DNA of 64,000 bases from Bradyrhizobium sp. CCGE-LA001 (GCF_000296215.2 NZ_CP013949.1:248001-312000), one strand, 5' to 3'; counted from the first letter of the stretch, positions 8,113 to 18,042 are shown. Notes: generated by a model not told the origin, from the letters alone. A program made the numbers and translations.

Positions 8113-9861
8113 CTATTGCCCCGCGGCCTCCGCGCCGCGCGTCCGGGGATCGGCCGCGCCGAGCGGCCCGTTAGACGTCACGAGGATCGAATTGGCCGAG
8201 GTCTGCCCCATCGGCTCGACGATGATGTGACCCATCGCCTTCAGCTCACCCAGCACGTCGCTGGGAAAACCGTTCTCGACCCGCACCTCGTCCGGTAGCC
8301 ATTGGTGATGCAGCCGCGGTGTGGCGACGGCAGCCGCGACGTCCATCCTGTAGTCGAGGACGTTCACGATCACCTGGAGCACGGTGGAGATGATGCGGCT
8401 CCCACCGGGAGAGCCCGTCACCAGCACCGGCTTGCCGTCCCGCAGCACGATGGTCGGCGACATCGAGGACAGCGGGCGTTTTCCGGGTCCGGGCAGATTG
8501 GCCTCGAAGCCGACGAGGCCGTAGGCATTGGACGCGCCGACCGCCGCTGTGAAATCGTCGAGCTCGTTGTTGAGCAGAACGCCGGTGCCGTCCGCGACGA
8601 GGCCGACGCCATAGCTGAAGTTCAATGTGTAGGTGTTGCTGACGGCATTGCCGCGGCCGTCGACGACGGAGAAATGCGTGGTGTTGCTGCCTTCGCGCGG
8701 CGTGGTGGCGGCAGATACGAGCTCCTTCGACGGCGTGGCGCGATCGGTGGAGATGCCTGCGCGCAGCTTGGCGGCATAGTTCTTCGCGGTCAGCGTCTCG
8801 ATTGGTGCATTGACGAAGGCGGGATCGCCGAGATAGCGCGCGCGGTCCGCATAGGCGCGCTTCATGGCCTCGATCAAAAGATGTAGCGAGGCCGCCGATC
8901 CCTGCTTGAGATCGGCGAGCTGAAAGCCTTCGAGGATGTTGAGCGTCTCCACCAGCACCACGCCGCCGGACGAGGGCAGCGGCATCGACACGATGTCGTA
9001 GCCGCGATAGGTGCCGCGCACCGGTGCACGGATCACCGCTTGATAAGTCTTGAGGTCGGCCGGGGTCATGATGCCGCCGGCGTCAGTCACGGCCTTGGCG
9101 AGCTTTTCCGCAACCGGTCCCTCGTAGAAGCCGCGCGGCCCCTGTGCGGCGACGGCCGACAACGTTGCGGCGAGATCGCTCTGCACCAGCCTGTCACCTT
9201 GGCCAAGCGGCGTGCCGTCGGGGCGCGAGAAGATCTTGGCCGAGGACGGCCAGCGCGCCAGCCGCCGGTGCCAGCCCGGTAGCGTATCGGCGATGTCGTC
9301 GTTGACGACGAAGCCGTCGCGGGCGAGCACGACTGCGGGCTCGAGCAGTTGCGTCAGCGTGAACCGGCCAGAACCGTATTTTTCCAGTGCGAGCGCGAGA
9401 CCTGCGACGGTGCCGGGCACGCCGATGCCGAGCGCGGAATCCCGCGACTTCGTCACGTCAGGCTTGCCATCGGGGCCGAGGAAAATTTGCGGCGTGGTCG
9501 CAGCCGGCGCGGTCTCGCGATAGTCGATCGTGATGTCTTCATTGCGATCGGCGGAATGGATCACCATGAAGCCGCCGCCGCCGATATTGCCAGCTCGCGG
9601 ATAGGTCACGGCCATTGCAAAGCCGGTGGCGACGGCGGCGTCGACGGCATTGCCGCCGCGTCGCAGGATGTCGGCGCCGACCTGCGCGGAAATCTTCTCC
9701 TGCGCCACCACCATGCCGTGCTCGGCGGCGACGGCACGCACTGCGTCGCGCGCGGGCGGGACATAGCCCCGCCGCGCATCCTGGGCCGTCGCGGGCACGA
9801 GACCGAGCGCCACCGTGGCGATGACGGCCAACAATGTCCGCCGTGTCGAATATGACGACAT
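8113..9861 (-). CDS. ggt: Gamma-glutamyltransferase (glutathione hydrolase), periplasmic
   Basis: The 582-residue precursor has a signal peptide (about 1-27, ending ATAQ). The self-cleavage site is SNTTHFSVVD, with Thr394 as the expected N-terminal nucleophile of the small subunit. DYRETAP at 113-119 supplies the substrate Arg, and PLPSSGG (295-301) and GSPGGSRI form the glycine-rich site. The enzyme cleaves gamma-glutamyl bonds of glutathione in the periplasm, releasing or transferring glutamate. Length is normal and all key residues are present, so it should be active. Confidence 0.93.
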   Translation of the reverse strand: MSSYSTRRTLLAVIATVALGLVPATAQDARRGYVPPARDAVRAVAAEHGMVVAQEKISAQVGADILRRGGNAVDAAVATGFAMAVTYPRAGNIGGGGFMVIHSADRNEDITIDYRETAPAATTPQIFLGPDGKPDVTKSRDSALGIGVPGTVAGLALALEKYGSGRFTLTQLLEPAVVLARDGFVVNDDIADTLPGWHRRLARWPSSAKIFSRPDGTPLGQGDRLVQSDLAATLSAVAAQGPRGFYEGPVAEKLAKAVTDAGGIMTPADLKTYQAVIRAPVRGTYRGYDIVSMPLPSSGGVVLVETLNILEGFQLADLKQGSAASLHLLIEAMKRAYADRARYLGDPAFVNAPIETLTAKNYAAKLRAGISTDRATPSKELVSAATTPREGSNTTHFSVVDGRGNAVSNTYTLNFSYGVGLVADGTGVLLNNELDDFTAAVGASNAYGLVGFEANLPGPGKRPLSSMSPTIVLRDGKPVLVTGSPGGSRIISTVLQVIVNVLDYRMDVAAAVATPRLHHQWLPDEVRVENGFPSDVLGELKAMGHIIVEPMGQTSANSILVTSNGPLGAADPRTRGAEAAGQ

Positions 9862-9979
9862 TTCAAAATTTCCGTCGTGCCTTTTTCAGGCAGTCCCTTG
9901 GGGCAGTTCACACCCGTCATGGCAATGCTATACGGTTTGCTCCGAGAGAGGCAAAACTGTTCGTGATGAGGACTGCTTG

Positions 9980-11368
9980 ATGACGACGATCGCCCCGGAT
10001 GCGCGCATGGCCGGCGTGGCGCGGACCTATCCGCCGCGCGCCGCCGTCGTCAGCTGGATCTTTTTCGATTGGGCCGCGCAGCCATATTTCACGCTGATCA
10101 CGACCTTCGTGTTCGCGCCCTATTTCGCGACAGCCATCGCGCCAAATCCCGCGACCGGTCAATCCTTGTGGGGCTTTGCGATGGCGGCCGCGGGCCTTGC
10201 GATCGCTCTGTTGTCGCCTGTGCTCGGCGCCATCGCGGACGCTTCGGGTCGCAGGAAACCGTGGATCGCAGGTTTCGGCGCCGTGCTGGTGCTGGCATCA
10301 TCCACGCTGTGGATCGGCAAGCCCGGCGATGTCACCATCATTCCGCTGGTGCTCACCGCAGTTGCGCTCGCCAGCGTCGGTGCGGAGTTCGCCACGCTCT
10401 TCAACAATGCGATGATGCCGACCCTGGTCCCGCCGGAACGGATCGGCCGTCTCTCCGGTACCGGCTGGGCCACGGGTTACATCGGGGGCATCGTCAGCCT
10501 GATCATCGTGCTCGGCCTGCTCGCTGCCAATCCCGAGACCGGCCGCACGCTGCTCGGCTTCACGCCGCTGTTCGGGCTCGATCCCATCACGCGTCAGGGC
10601 GATCGTGCCGCCGGGCCGTTGACCGCGCTCTGGTTCATCATCTTCGTGACACCGATGTTCCTATTCACGCCCGACTATCCGGCGAAACGTCCGCTGGGGG
10701 AGGCGCTGGGCAAAGGGCTGGCGGAGCTGAAGCAATCGATCAGGAGCCTGCCGAAGCAGAAGTCGCTTGCGGCGTTCCTGCTCGCCAACATGATCTACAC
10801 CGACGGGCTGGTGTCGCTGTTTGCCTTCGGCGGCATTTATGCCGCCGGCACGTTCGGCTGGCACACGATCCAGATCGGCACGTTCGGCATCATGCTCGCA
10901 ATCGCCGGCGCGTTCGGCGCCTGGCTCGGCGGCAAGATCGACGATCGTCTCGGGCCGCGGCGCGTGATCGCCGGCAGCCTGCTGATCCTGCTGCTGTCGG
11001 TGGCGGCGATCCTGCTGGTCGACAAGGACAGCGTGCTGTTCGTCAAGGTCGCGCCGCCGCAGCCGGGTGCGGGCCTGTTCTCGAGCGCCGCGGAGCGCGC
11101 CTATCTGGTGCTGGGCTGCCTGATCGGCGCGGCCGGCGGCCCATTGCAAGCCGCCTCTCGCACGCTGTTGATCCGGCTGGCACCGAAGGACCGCATTGCG
11201 CAGTACTTTGGCCTGTTCGCATTGACGGGGAAGGTGACGTCCTTCATCGGCCCGCTCCTGATCGGCATGATCACCGCGGCAACCGCGAGCCAGAAGGCCG
11301 GCATGGCTGTGCTGGTGGTGTTCTTCGTCGCGGGATTGGGGCTGTTGATGCGGGTGCGGGGAGAATAG
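9980..11368 (+). CDS. UMF1-type MFS transporter (Atg22-like)
   Basis: The 462-residue membrane protein begins SWIFFDWAAQPYFTLITTFVFAPYF, typical of UMF1/Atg22-like MFS proteins, and has about 12 hydrophobic segments with AIADASGRRKPWI in the first cytoplasmic loop. Eukaryotic Atg22 exports amino acids from vacuoles; the bacterial role is unknown. The ATG at 9980 has GAGGA upstream. It is divergent from ggt, which invites a link to glutathione breakdown products, but nothing in the sequence proves it. Confidence 0.82.
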   Translation: MTTIAPDARMAGVARTYPPRAAVVSWIFFDWAAQPYFTLITTFVFAPYFATAIAPNPATGQSLWGFAMAAAGLAIALLSPVLGAIADASGRRKPWIAGFGAVLVLASSTLWIGKPGDVTIIPLVLTAVALASVGAEFATLFNNAMMPTLVPPERIGRLSGTGWATGYIGGIVSLIIVLGLLAANPETGRTLLGFTPLFGLDPITRQGDRAAGPLTALWFIIFVTPMFLFTPDYPAKRPLGEALGKGLAELKQSIRSLPKQKSLAAFLLANMIYTDGLVSLFAFGGIYAAGTFGWHTIQIGTFGIMLAIAGAFGAWLGGKIDDRLGPRRVIAGSLLILLLSVAAILLVDKDSVLFVKVAPPQPGAGLFSSAAERAYLVLGCLIGAAGGPLQAASRTLLIRLAPKDRIAQYFGLFALTGKVTSFIGPLLIGMITAATASQKAGMAVLVVFFVAGLGLLMRVRGE

Positions 11369-11395
11369 ACCTCCGCTGTTGCGCCCAACTCCGCC

Positions 11396-11440
11396 GTCGT
11401 CCCGGCCTAGCGCGCAATTGCGCGCGGGGGCCCGGACGAC
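11396..11440. repeat. Palindromic extragenic repeat between convergent genes
   Basis: Arms GTCGTCCCGGCC (11396-11407) and GGCCCGGACGAC (11429-11440) pair with one mismatch around a GCGCGCAATTGCGCGC core. It sits between the convergent UMF1 and purH genes and may end both transcripts. Confidence 0.65.
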
Positions 11441-11466
11441 TGCTTGAGAGTTCAGTGCACCAAGCT

Positions 11467-13059
11467 CTAATGCCTGAAGTGCCGCGTTCCCGTGAACACC
11501 ATGGCGATGCCGTGCTCGTCGGCAGCCTTGATCACCTCATCATCGCGCATCGAGCCGCCGGGCTGGACCACGGCGGTCGCGCCGGCCTCGATGCAGGCGA
11601 GCATGCCGTCGGCAAAGGGGAAGAACGCATCTGACGCCACGACAGAGCCCTTGGTCAGCGGCTCGGCGAGCTTCAGCTCACCCGCCGCATCCTGTGCCTT
11701 GCGCGCCGCGATACGCGCTGAGTCGACCCGGCTCATCTGGCCCGCGCCGATGCCGACCGTGGCGAGATCCTTGGCGTAGATGATGGTGTTGGACTTGACG
11801 TGCTTGGCCACCCGGAACGCAAACTTCAGGTCGCGCATCTCGGCATCCGTGGGCGAGCGCTTGGTCACGACCTTGAAGGTCATGTCGTCGACCACGGCAT
11901 TGTCGCGGCTCTGCACCAGCAGGCCGCCGGCGACGGTCTTGGCGGTGAGGCCGGGCGCGCGCGGATCGGGCAGGCTGCCGGCGAGCAGCAGGCGCAGGTT
12001 CTTCTTTCCTCCGATGATGGCGATGGCCTCCTCGGTGGCTTCGGGCGCAATGATCACCTCGGTGAAGATCTTCGTGATCTCGCGCGCGGTGTCGGCGTCG
12101 AGCGGGCGGTTCATCGCGATGATCCCGCCGAAGGCGGAGGTGGAATCGCAGGCGAGCGCCTTGCGATAGGCGTCGACGAGGTTTGCGCCCTCTGCCACGC
12201 CGCAGGGATTCGCGTGCTTGACGATGACGCAGGCTGCGGTGCGCGTGGCATCGAACTCGCCGATGCATTCATAGGCCGCGTCGGTGTCGTTGATGTTGTT
12301 GTAGGAAAGCTCCTTGCCCTGCAGCTGCCGCGCGGTGGAGACGCCCGGGCGCTTGTCCGGCGTCGCATAGAACGCCGCGGTCTGGTGCGGGTTCTCACCG
12401 TACCGCAGCGATTGGATCAGCCGGCCGCCGAAGGCGCGGAAATCGGGCGCGTCGATCACGAGCTGGCGGTTGAACCAGTTCGAGATCGCGGCGTCATAGG
12501 CCGCGGTGCGCGCATAGGCCTTTGCGGCAAGGCGCCGGCGCAGCTGCAGCGTGGTCGCGCCGTTGTTGGCGGCGAGCTCGTCGAGCACGGCCTTGTAGTC
12601 CTCTGCCTCGACCACGACGGCGACGTCGTCATGGTTCTTGGCGGCGGCGCGGATCATCGCGGGGCCGCCGATGTCGATGTTCTCGATGCAGTCCTCGAAG
12701 CCGGCGCCTTTGTCGACGGTCGCCTCGAACGGATAGAGGTTGACGACGAGCAGGTCGATCGGCGCGATGCCGTGCGCCTTCATCGCCTCGGCATGCTCCT
12801 TGTTGTCGCGGATCGCGAGCAGCCCGCCATGCACCTTGGGATGCAGCGTCTTGACGCGGCCGTCCATCATCTCGGGGAAGCCGGTGAGGTCGGAGACGTC
12901 CTTCACCTTGAGGCCGGCCGCGGCAATCGCTTTCGCGGTGCCGCCAGTCGAGACCAGCTCGACATCATGCGCGGCCAGTGCCTTGGCGAACTCGATCAGG
13001 CCGGTCTTGTCGGAAACGGAAAGCAGGGCGCGGGTGACGCGGCGGGGATGGTCAGTCAT
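11467..13059 (-). CDS. purH: Bifunctional AICAR formyltransferase / IMP cyclohydrolase
   Basis: The 530-residue enzyme carries out the last two steps of purine synthesis: formylation of AICAR with 10-formyl-THF, then closure to IMP. The N-terminal cyclohydrolase domain opens ALLSVSDKTGLIEFAKAL and carries STGGTAKAI and FPEMMDGRVKTLHPK. The transformylase domain has KHANPCGVA and ends in the expected GTRHFRH. The ATG at 13059 (MTDHPRR) has AGAGGA upstream; a TTG six bases earlier is not needed. Length is standard. Confidence 0.96.
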   Translation of the reverse strand: MTDHPRRVTRALLSVSDKTGLIEFAKALAAHDVELVSTGGTAKAIAAAGLKVKDVSDLTGFPEMMDGRVKTLHPKVHGGLLAIRDNKEHAEAMKAHGIAPIDLLVVNLYPFEATVDKGAGFEDCIENIDIGGPAMIRAAAKNHDDVAVVVEAEDYKAVLDELAANNGATTLQLRRRLAAKAYARTAAYDAAISNWFNRQLVIDAPDFRAFGGRLIQSLRYGENPHQTAAFYATPDKRPGVSTARQLQGKELSYNNINDTDAAYECIGEFDATRTAACVIVKHANPCGVAEGANLVDAYRKALACDSTSAFGGIIAMNRPLDADTAREITKIFTEVIIAPEATEEAIAIIGGKKNLRLLLAGSLPDPRAPGLTAKTVAGGLLVQSRDNAVVDDMTFKVVTKRSPTDAEMRDLKFAFRVAKHVKSNTIIYAKDLATVGIGAGQMSRVDSARIAARKAQDAAGELKLAEPLTKGSVVASDAFFPFADGMLACIEAGATAVVQPGGSMRDDEVIKAADEHGIAMVFTGTRHFRH

Positions 13060-13222
13060 GAGCAAGATCCTCTGCTAAGGGAGTGTCTATGCCCAGGCGC
13101 GCGGCGGATATGTGTCGCGCTTCCCGATGGTGCTCCATCCAAGGTCGCCAGTCGCGCGAGCGCGTGCTCGATAGCAGCTTTCGGCCGGTTTCACAACGCC
13201 GGACAGGACTGGTGGACGCGCG

Positions 13223-14980
13223 TTACAGCGGCAGTTCCGGCTCCCGCCGCGCATTTCGCCGGGCATTGGTGACGGCCGGCGAGGCCGTGGACCGCACGAA
13301 GCTCCAGCGGATCGAGGGCGCCTGCCGCGCGTCCTGCCGGATCACGATCTGCGCGGTGCGGCGCGGCCCGTCATTGCCGGCCAGGAACACGCTGTCCTCG
13401 AGGTCGACCTTGTCGTCCAAGGCTTCGAAGGTCCAGACGTCGCGGTTCGGCAGCACCAGCATGACACCGCGGGCATCCGACAGCCGGCTCGCCTTCACCG
13501 CCGGATGCAGATGGAAGCGCAGAGCGAAATCGGCATCCGCGCCCTTGAAGCGCCCGCCCTGCGGCGGCGACAGTGTGTCCTCGCCGTCGATGCGCGCGCC
13601 GTCATTGGCGATCATCAGCACGCGGCGATGGATCGCGCCGAACTTGGCGAGATAGCCGTCATGGGAGGTCGTCAGCAGCGTGCCGTTCTGCACGATTTCG
13701 CGATAGCTCTCGACCTCGACCGGACCGCTGGTGACGGGCGCGCCGTGCAACAGGCGCTTCATCGCCGACATCTCCACGAACTGGCATGAGGAGGTCTCGT
13801 GATAGGTCAGCGTCGAATGCGCCGCGGTGCCGCGCGCGAAGGGTCGCCAATTGTCGCGGCCCGTGGTCGGCATGCCGCAATTGGTGACGATGCGGCTGAT
13901 GCCGGAGGACAGCTCGAACGACAGGCAGCCGGCATGCGCGTCGTGGCTGATGCCGGCCGGCGGCGGCGGGCCGGTGTCGATAATCACGGTGGTCTGGCCG
14001 GCGTCGAGGCGCTGGAAGCCGGTATGCGGCATGTTCGCCATCGGCGAGCCATGGGTGTCGTCATAGGCGAGCAGCGTCGCGAGCAGGTCGGACGGCGTCG
14101 CGCTCATGCCGTTGAACAGCGCGAAATTGCCGTCGCCGTGCCGGAAGAAGCGCAGCATCGGCATCATGCGGTCGATCGCGTTGAGCAGCGCCGGCGGCGG
14201 CGCGATGTTGCGCGCGGCAAAGGTCTGCCGCAGCGGCAACAGGTCGATCAGGAGGTCGATTAGCGCGCCCGGGTTGCGCGAGATGTGCCCGCCGTCGGGC
14301 AGGATCTGTCGCTGCAATTCGTCCGAAAGCTTCTTCGAGGCGCTGCGGATGTGGCGCGCCTGGTTGGCGAGGCACAGCGCCGCGTAGCACAGCGCGATCA
14401 GCACCTGCAGCTTCGGCACGCCATCGGGAATGTTGACCATCGTGTAGCGCAGGAAGCGGATCTCGCGTGCGAGCGCGCGCAAATAGCGGCGGTAGAACTT
14501 GTTGTCGGTGTCGTTGAGCACCAGAGGTGCCTGCGACAACAGCGAGATCACGCGCCGTGCCAGCACGTCGGCGCGCCGCGCCACCGGACGGCGCTTGTTG
14601 GCGGGGTTCGAGATCCAGTCCTCGACCAGCGCACGCGCATTGGCCCGCGTCAGCGCGGTGTCGGCGGCACGCAGATGCCGTAGCCAGCCGAAGCCGAGCA
14701 GAGCGACCTCCCAATCCTCCGACGGCGGTTCGAGATCGAAGATCGAGCGGCCGTGGCAATTGACGATCTTGCCGGCGAAGACGAAGCGGCCGGCATAGAT
14801 CTCGGCGGCGCGGGTCGCATCCGCGGTGCGCAAATCATGCGGCGCGATGATCAGCCGGTCGGTGCGGCTCGGCCAGACCCGCGACATCGCGATGGACCCG
14901 CCGCTCGCGCGCGCGAGCATGTTCCGCGCGAAGCGGTTCATGACCAGCGTCGAGATACGTCTGCGTTGAGCGACCGACAC
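13223..14980 (-). CDS. Heparinase II/III family protein
   Basis: The 585-residue product contains an N-terminal alpha-helical region and, from about residue 330, a heparinase II/III-like beta domain (SHDAHAGCLSFELSSG, then GTAAHSTLTYHETSSCQF). The family includes polysaccharide lyases cutting uronic-acid polymers; alphaproteobacterial copies beside rsmB/purH are common but untested. No clear signal peptide is seen; the N-terminus is Arg-rich. The likely start is GTG at 14980 with an AAGGCAAGG site; an ATG at 14941 is an alternative. It could share a transcript with rsmB upstream and purH downstream. Confidence 0.8.
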   Translation of the reverse strand: MSVAQRRRISTLVMNRFARNMLARASGGSIAMSRVWPSRTDRLIIAPHDLRTADATRAAEIYAGRFVFAGKIVNCHGRSIFDLEPPSEDWEVALLGFGWLRHLRAADTALTRANARALVEDWISNPANKRRPVARRADVLARRVISLLSQAPLVLNDTDNKFYRRYLRALAREIRFLRYTMVNIPDGVPKLQVLIALCYAALCLANQARHIRSASKKLSDELQRQILPDGGHISRNPGALIDLLIDLLPLRQTFAARNIAPPPALLNAIDRMMPMLRFFRHGDGNFALFNGMSATPSDLLATLLAYDDTHGSPMANMPHTGFQRLDAGQTTVIIDTGPPPPAGISHDAHAGCLSFELSSGISRIVTNCGMPTTGRDNWRPFARGTAAHSTLTYHETSSCQFVEMSAMKRLLHGAPVTSGPVEVESYREIVQNGTLLTTSHDGYLAKFGAIHRRVLMIANDGARIDGEDTLSPPQGGRFKGADADFALRFHLHPAVKASRLSDARGVMLVLPNRDVWTFEALDDKVDLEDSVFLAGNDGPRRTAQIVIRQDARQAPSIRWSFVRSTASPAVTNARRNARREPELPL

Positions 14981-15096
14981 GCCTTGCCTTGAGGGGGAGA
15001 GGATTCCGACGAATCCTTATTAATCCCAAAATCGGACGGCTGACACCACCTTGAACGGCGCGAATCAGCGTCGCGCTTGCAAAATCCAGTGCAAAA

Positions 15097-16443
15097 TCAG
15101 GATTTAACGAGCCGAGCCGCGTAGAATCCGTCGAGCCCGCCGAGCTTGGGATCGGCGTTCGGCAGATGGCTGGGCAAAGTACGCAGATCGCCTTCTCCGG
15201 TGAGGATTTCGTCGAGACCCGCGACCTCCGACGCCTCGATCGGGACGCGGCGAAGCGCGGGCTCTGCGGCCAGCAGCGCGGCGATGGCGTGCTCGCCCTC
15301 TTCGGGTTCCAGCGAACAGGTGCAATAGACCAGCGTCCCTCCGGGTTTGAGCAGCGAGACGGATTTTTGCAGCAGCCGCTGCTGGAGCGCGGTCAGGGCG
15401 GCGATGTCGGATTCCTGCCGGAGCCAGGCCACATCGGGATGACGGCGGATCGTGCCGGTCGAGGTGCAGGGCGCGTCGATCAGGATGCCGTCGAAGGCAT
15501 CCGCAGGGCCGGGCCATTCCACGGCGTCAGCGACGACGGTCTCGGCCTGGAGCGACAACCGCCCGAGGTTTTCACGCAGTCGCGCCACGCGGGCGGGTGA
15601 GCGGTCGATGGCCGTGACATGCGCGCCTGATAGCGCCAGCTGCGCGGTCTTGCCGCCCGGGGCGGCGCAGAGATCGGCGATGGACTTGCCTTTGATATCG
15701 CCAAACAGCCGGGCGGGCAGCGCGGCGGCGGCATCCTGCACCCACCATTGTCCCTCGGCGAAGCCCGGCAGCATCGTCACCGAGCCATGCAGCAGCATCC
15801 GCACCGTTCCGGTCGGCAGCGTCTCGCCATGCAGCCGGCTGGCCCATTGCGCGGCATCCGATTTCACGGTCAGGTCGAGCGACGGCTCGTGGCCGAGCGC
15901 GAGCGCCATGTCTCTTGCGGTCGCCTCGCCATAATGCGTGCTCCAGCGCGCGAGCAGCCATGGCGGCAGGTCAAGCGTTTGCGTGGCGACTTCCTCGACC
16001 AAGGCCTTGCCCTCGCGCGCGCAGCGGCGCAGCACGGCATTGACGAGACCGGCATAACGCGCGGCGCGCCGGTCGGATTGCACGAGGCGAACGGAGAGAT
16101 CGACGGCGGCGTGATCGGGCACGTCCATCCAGAGGATCTGCGCAGCGCCGATCAGAAGCGCACTCTGCGCGCGCGGCGCGTCGGAGGGAATGCCCTTGTC
16201 GAGCAGACGGGATAGCACATGGCCGAGCGTGCCGAGCCGGCGCAGCACGGTCGCCACCAGGCGACGCATCAGCGCACGGTCGCGGTCGGCCAGCGTTTTC
16301 AATCCGGGATGGGCGCCGCCGCCGTCGAGCTGATCGTCAAGCGTGCGGTGCTTGTGCAGCACACCGTCGACGATGTCGGCGGCAATCCGGCGCGCCGCAA
16401 GACCTGGCACTTCGGATGGAGGAGCGAAACGTTGAGATGGCAT
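15097..16443 (-). CDS. rsmB: 16S rRNA (cytosine-C5)-methyltransferase RsmB family
   Basis: The 448-residue protein has an N-terminal NusB-like RNA-binding domain (about 1-150) and a C-terminal SAM-dependent m5C methyltransferase domain. Visible motifs are LCAAPGGKTAQLAL (SAM binding), VDAPCTSTGTIRRHPD (motif IV) and YCTCSLEPEEGE (catalytic Cys). It methylates a cytosine of 16S rRNA, C967 in E. coli. The ATG at 16443 gives MPSQRFAPPSEVPGLAARRIA, as expected; the frame extends upstream without a good start. Confidence 0.9.
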   Translation of the reverse strand: MPSQRFAPPSEVPGLAARRIAADIVDGVLHKHRTLDDQLDGGGAHPGLKTLADRDRALMRRLVATVLRRLGTLGHVLSRLLDKGIPSDAPRAQSALLIGAAQILWMDVPDHAAVDLSVRLVQSDRRAARYAGLVNAVLRRCAREGKALVEEVATQTLDLPPWLLARWSTHYGEATARDMALALGHEPSLDLTVKSDAAQWASRLHGETLPTGTVRMLLHGSVTMLPGFAEGQWWVQDAAAALPARLFGDIKGKSIADLCAAPGGKTAQLALSGAHVTAIDRSPARVARLRENLGRLSLQAETVVADAVEWPGPADAFDGILIDAPCTSTGTIRRHPDVAWLRQESDIAALTALQQRLLQKSVSLLKPGGTLVYCTCSLEPEEGEHAIAALLAAEPALRRVPIEASEVAGLDEILTGEGDLRTLPSHLPNADPKLGGLDGFYAARLVKS

Positions 16444-16631
16444 GCGGAAGCAAGGTTCTGAGCGAGCGGCAGTTCCGCCGCGATGGGCGCATGCCTTAAC
16501 CAGCTCATCTGTGGCACGCGAATATGCCAAATGTAAGAATGGGCTCTCGCGTTTTCAGCCCGCCATGCCCATTTCAGCAATGCGTAAATTGGACCTCGCA
16601 CCACGGATGATCTTGCGCTAGGAGCGCCGAC

Positions 16632-16829
16632 ATGAGTGACCAGCCCACTATTCCCGATCGCAAGCAGCTCCCGCCGGCCGCTCAACGCGCCTTGGCTGAA
16701 GCCGAAGCGCGACGGGCTACGGCTGCAGCACATGCCGAGGCGGCACCCAGGGAACTGCAGGGACCAAAGGGGCCCGAGCCAACCCGCTACGGCGATTGGG
16801 AGCGCAAGGGCATCGCGTCGGACTTTTAA
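16632..16829 (+). CDS. DUF1674 / SDHAF4-like succinate dehydrogenase assembly factor
   Basis: This 65-residue protein ends in the family signature GPEPTRYGDWERKGIASDF. The mitochondrial homologue (SDHAF4/Sdh8) binds the flavinated SdhA subunit and helps it join SdhB. The N-terminal half is Ala/Arg-rich and probably disordered. The ATG at 16632 has AGGAGCG upstream. No sdh genes are nearby. The family call is strong, the function is by homology. Confidence 0.85.
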   Translation: MSDQPTIPDRKQLPPAAQRALAEAEARRATAAAHAEAAPRELQGPKGPEPTRYGDWERKGIASDF

Positions 16830-16873
16830 AGCTCTCTTGCAGGTTCGGCCGACTCAGCCCTAGCGTGCGCGGG

Positions 16874-17473
16874 ATGCCGCGCTTTGATCCAAGCCATCCC
16901 TCTCGGCCACATCGGTTTTCCTACAGCGGATCGCCGTTTGGCCGTCGCTTCTCCGGCCTGTTGCCATGGATATTCGTGGTCGGCGTCGTGACGGCCATCG
17001 TGCTCGGCTTTCGCCACGGCACCCACTGGCCGATACCGCATGCGGATGATGGGCAGTCGCGCGATGCCGAAATCATCCTGCAGCAGTCCGGCAATTCCGA
17101 TGTGCGTCAACCCGTCGATGTCGTTCGCACGGTCGACGGCGATACGTTCCTTGCTCGCGTGCATCAGCGCGACGGCCGTGACCTCGTGGCGCGCATCCGT
17201 CTGCGGGGCATCGACGCGCCCGAGATGAAAGCATCCTGCCAGGCTGAGCTGGAGAAGGCCGAAGCCGCTGGCGATGCCTTGCACAATTTGCTGAACCAGG
17301 GAGGCGTGACGATACACAATCTTGGTCAAGACAAATACGGCCGCGTTCTTGCCGACGTTTCAACCAAACGCACCCCCAACGTCGCGGCCACGCTGCTCGC
17401 AGGCGGTTACGTGCGCAGCTACAATGGCGGCCATCGCGACGGCTGGTGCCCGCGCGGCTGGCGCTTTTGGTAA
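16874..17473 (+). CDS. Membrane-anchored thermonuclease-family (SNase-like) protein
   Basis: The 199-residue product has a basic N-terminus, one membrane segment (LLPWIFVVGVVTAIVLGF) and an SNase-like OB-fold domain: DVVRTVDGDTFLARV, RIRLRGIDAPEMK, QDKYGRVLADV. The Arg and Asp of the nuclease active-site phrases (RLRGIDAPE and DKYGR) are present, suggesting a periplasm-facing nuclease. The ATG at 16874 has only a weak ribosome site. It lies 44 bases after the SDHAF4-like gene and is convergent with the L,D-transpeptidase gene. Confidence 0.82.
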   Translation: MPRFDPSHPSRPHRFSYSGSPFGRRFSGLLPWIFVVGVVTAIVLGFRHGTHWPIPHADDGQSRDAEIILQQSGNSDVRQPVDVVRTVDGDTFLARVHQRDGRDLVARIRLRGIDAPEMKASCQAELEKAEAAGDALHNLLNQGGVTIHNLGQDKYGRVLADVSTKRTPNVAATLLAGGYVRSYNGGHRDGWCPRGWRFW

Positions 17474-17474
17474 T

Positions 17475-17503
17475 AAAAAAGCCGCGTGGCAACACGCGGC
17501 TTT
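17475..17503 (-). terminator. Terminator between convergent genes
   Basis: The stem GCCGCGTG (17481-17488) / CACGCGGC (17493-17500), loop GCAA, is followed on the minus strand by six T. On the plus strand there are only three T. It best serves the gene entering from the right, yet its position 5' of that gene's stop codon reading is just downstream of 17527, as expected for a terminator. Confidence 0.85.
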
Positions 17504-17526
17504 CGCACCCCTCGCGATCCCGGCGA

Positions 17527-18042
17527 TCAGCGCGTAACGACCACCGTCGTGCCCACGGAGACGCGGCCATAGAGATCGGTGATGTCGTCGTTGAGCATGC
17601 GGATGCAGCCATAGGAGACGAAGCCGCCGATCGAGCCCGGCACGTTGGTGCCGTGGATCGCATATTCACCGCCTGATAGCGTCATTGCCGCAACGCCCAT
17701 CGGGTTGCGCGGCGAGCCCCCCGGAATCATGTCGGGAATGTTCGGCTTGTCGCGCTTCACCTCGGCGGGTGGTGCCCAGGCCGGGTTGAGATATTTGCCG
17801 TCGATCTTCGTTGTGCCGGCCCATTGCTTGCCGGACTTGCCGACGCCGACCGGATAGCGCACGGCATGGCCGTTATCGAGGATGAGATACAGGCGGCGCT
17901 CGCTGGTTTTGACCACGATGGTGCCCGGCGAATAATCGGCCAGATGTGCACCTACCATCTCCGGCCGCGCCTCGGCGGCCGTCGACATCAAGACCCCAGC
18001 CCCGATGGTGGCGGCCAGCGCCACAGCAATCCTCATCGCCAT
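17527..18042 (-). CDS. L,D-transpeptidase (YkuD family), exported
   Basis: The 171-residue protein has a signal peptide (about 1-23, ending AEA) followed by a YkuD domain: GTIVVKTSERRLYLILDNGHAVRYPVGVGK at the start and the catalytic block IHGTN...SYGCIRM with the active Cys. These enzymes make 3-3 peptidoglycan cross-links or attach proteins to the wall. AGGGG lies about 8 bases ahead of the ATG at 18042; an ATG at 18036 is also possible. Confidence 0.9.
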   Translation of the reverse strand: MAMRIAVALAATIGAGVLMSTAAEARPEMVGAHLADYSPGTIVVKTSERRLYLILDNGHAVRYPVGVGKSGKQWAGTTKIDGKYLNPAWAPPAEVKRDKPNIPDMIPGGSPRNPMGVAAMTLSGGEYAIHGTNVPGSIGGFVSYGCIRMLNDDITDLYGRVSVGTTVVVTR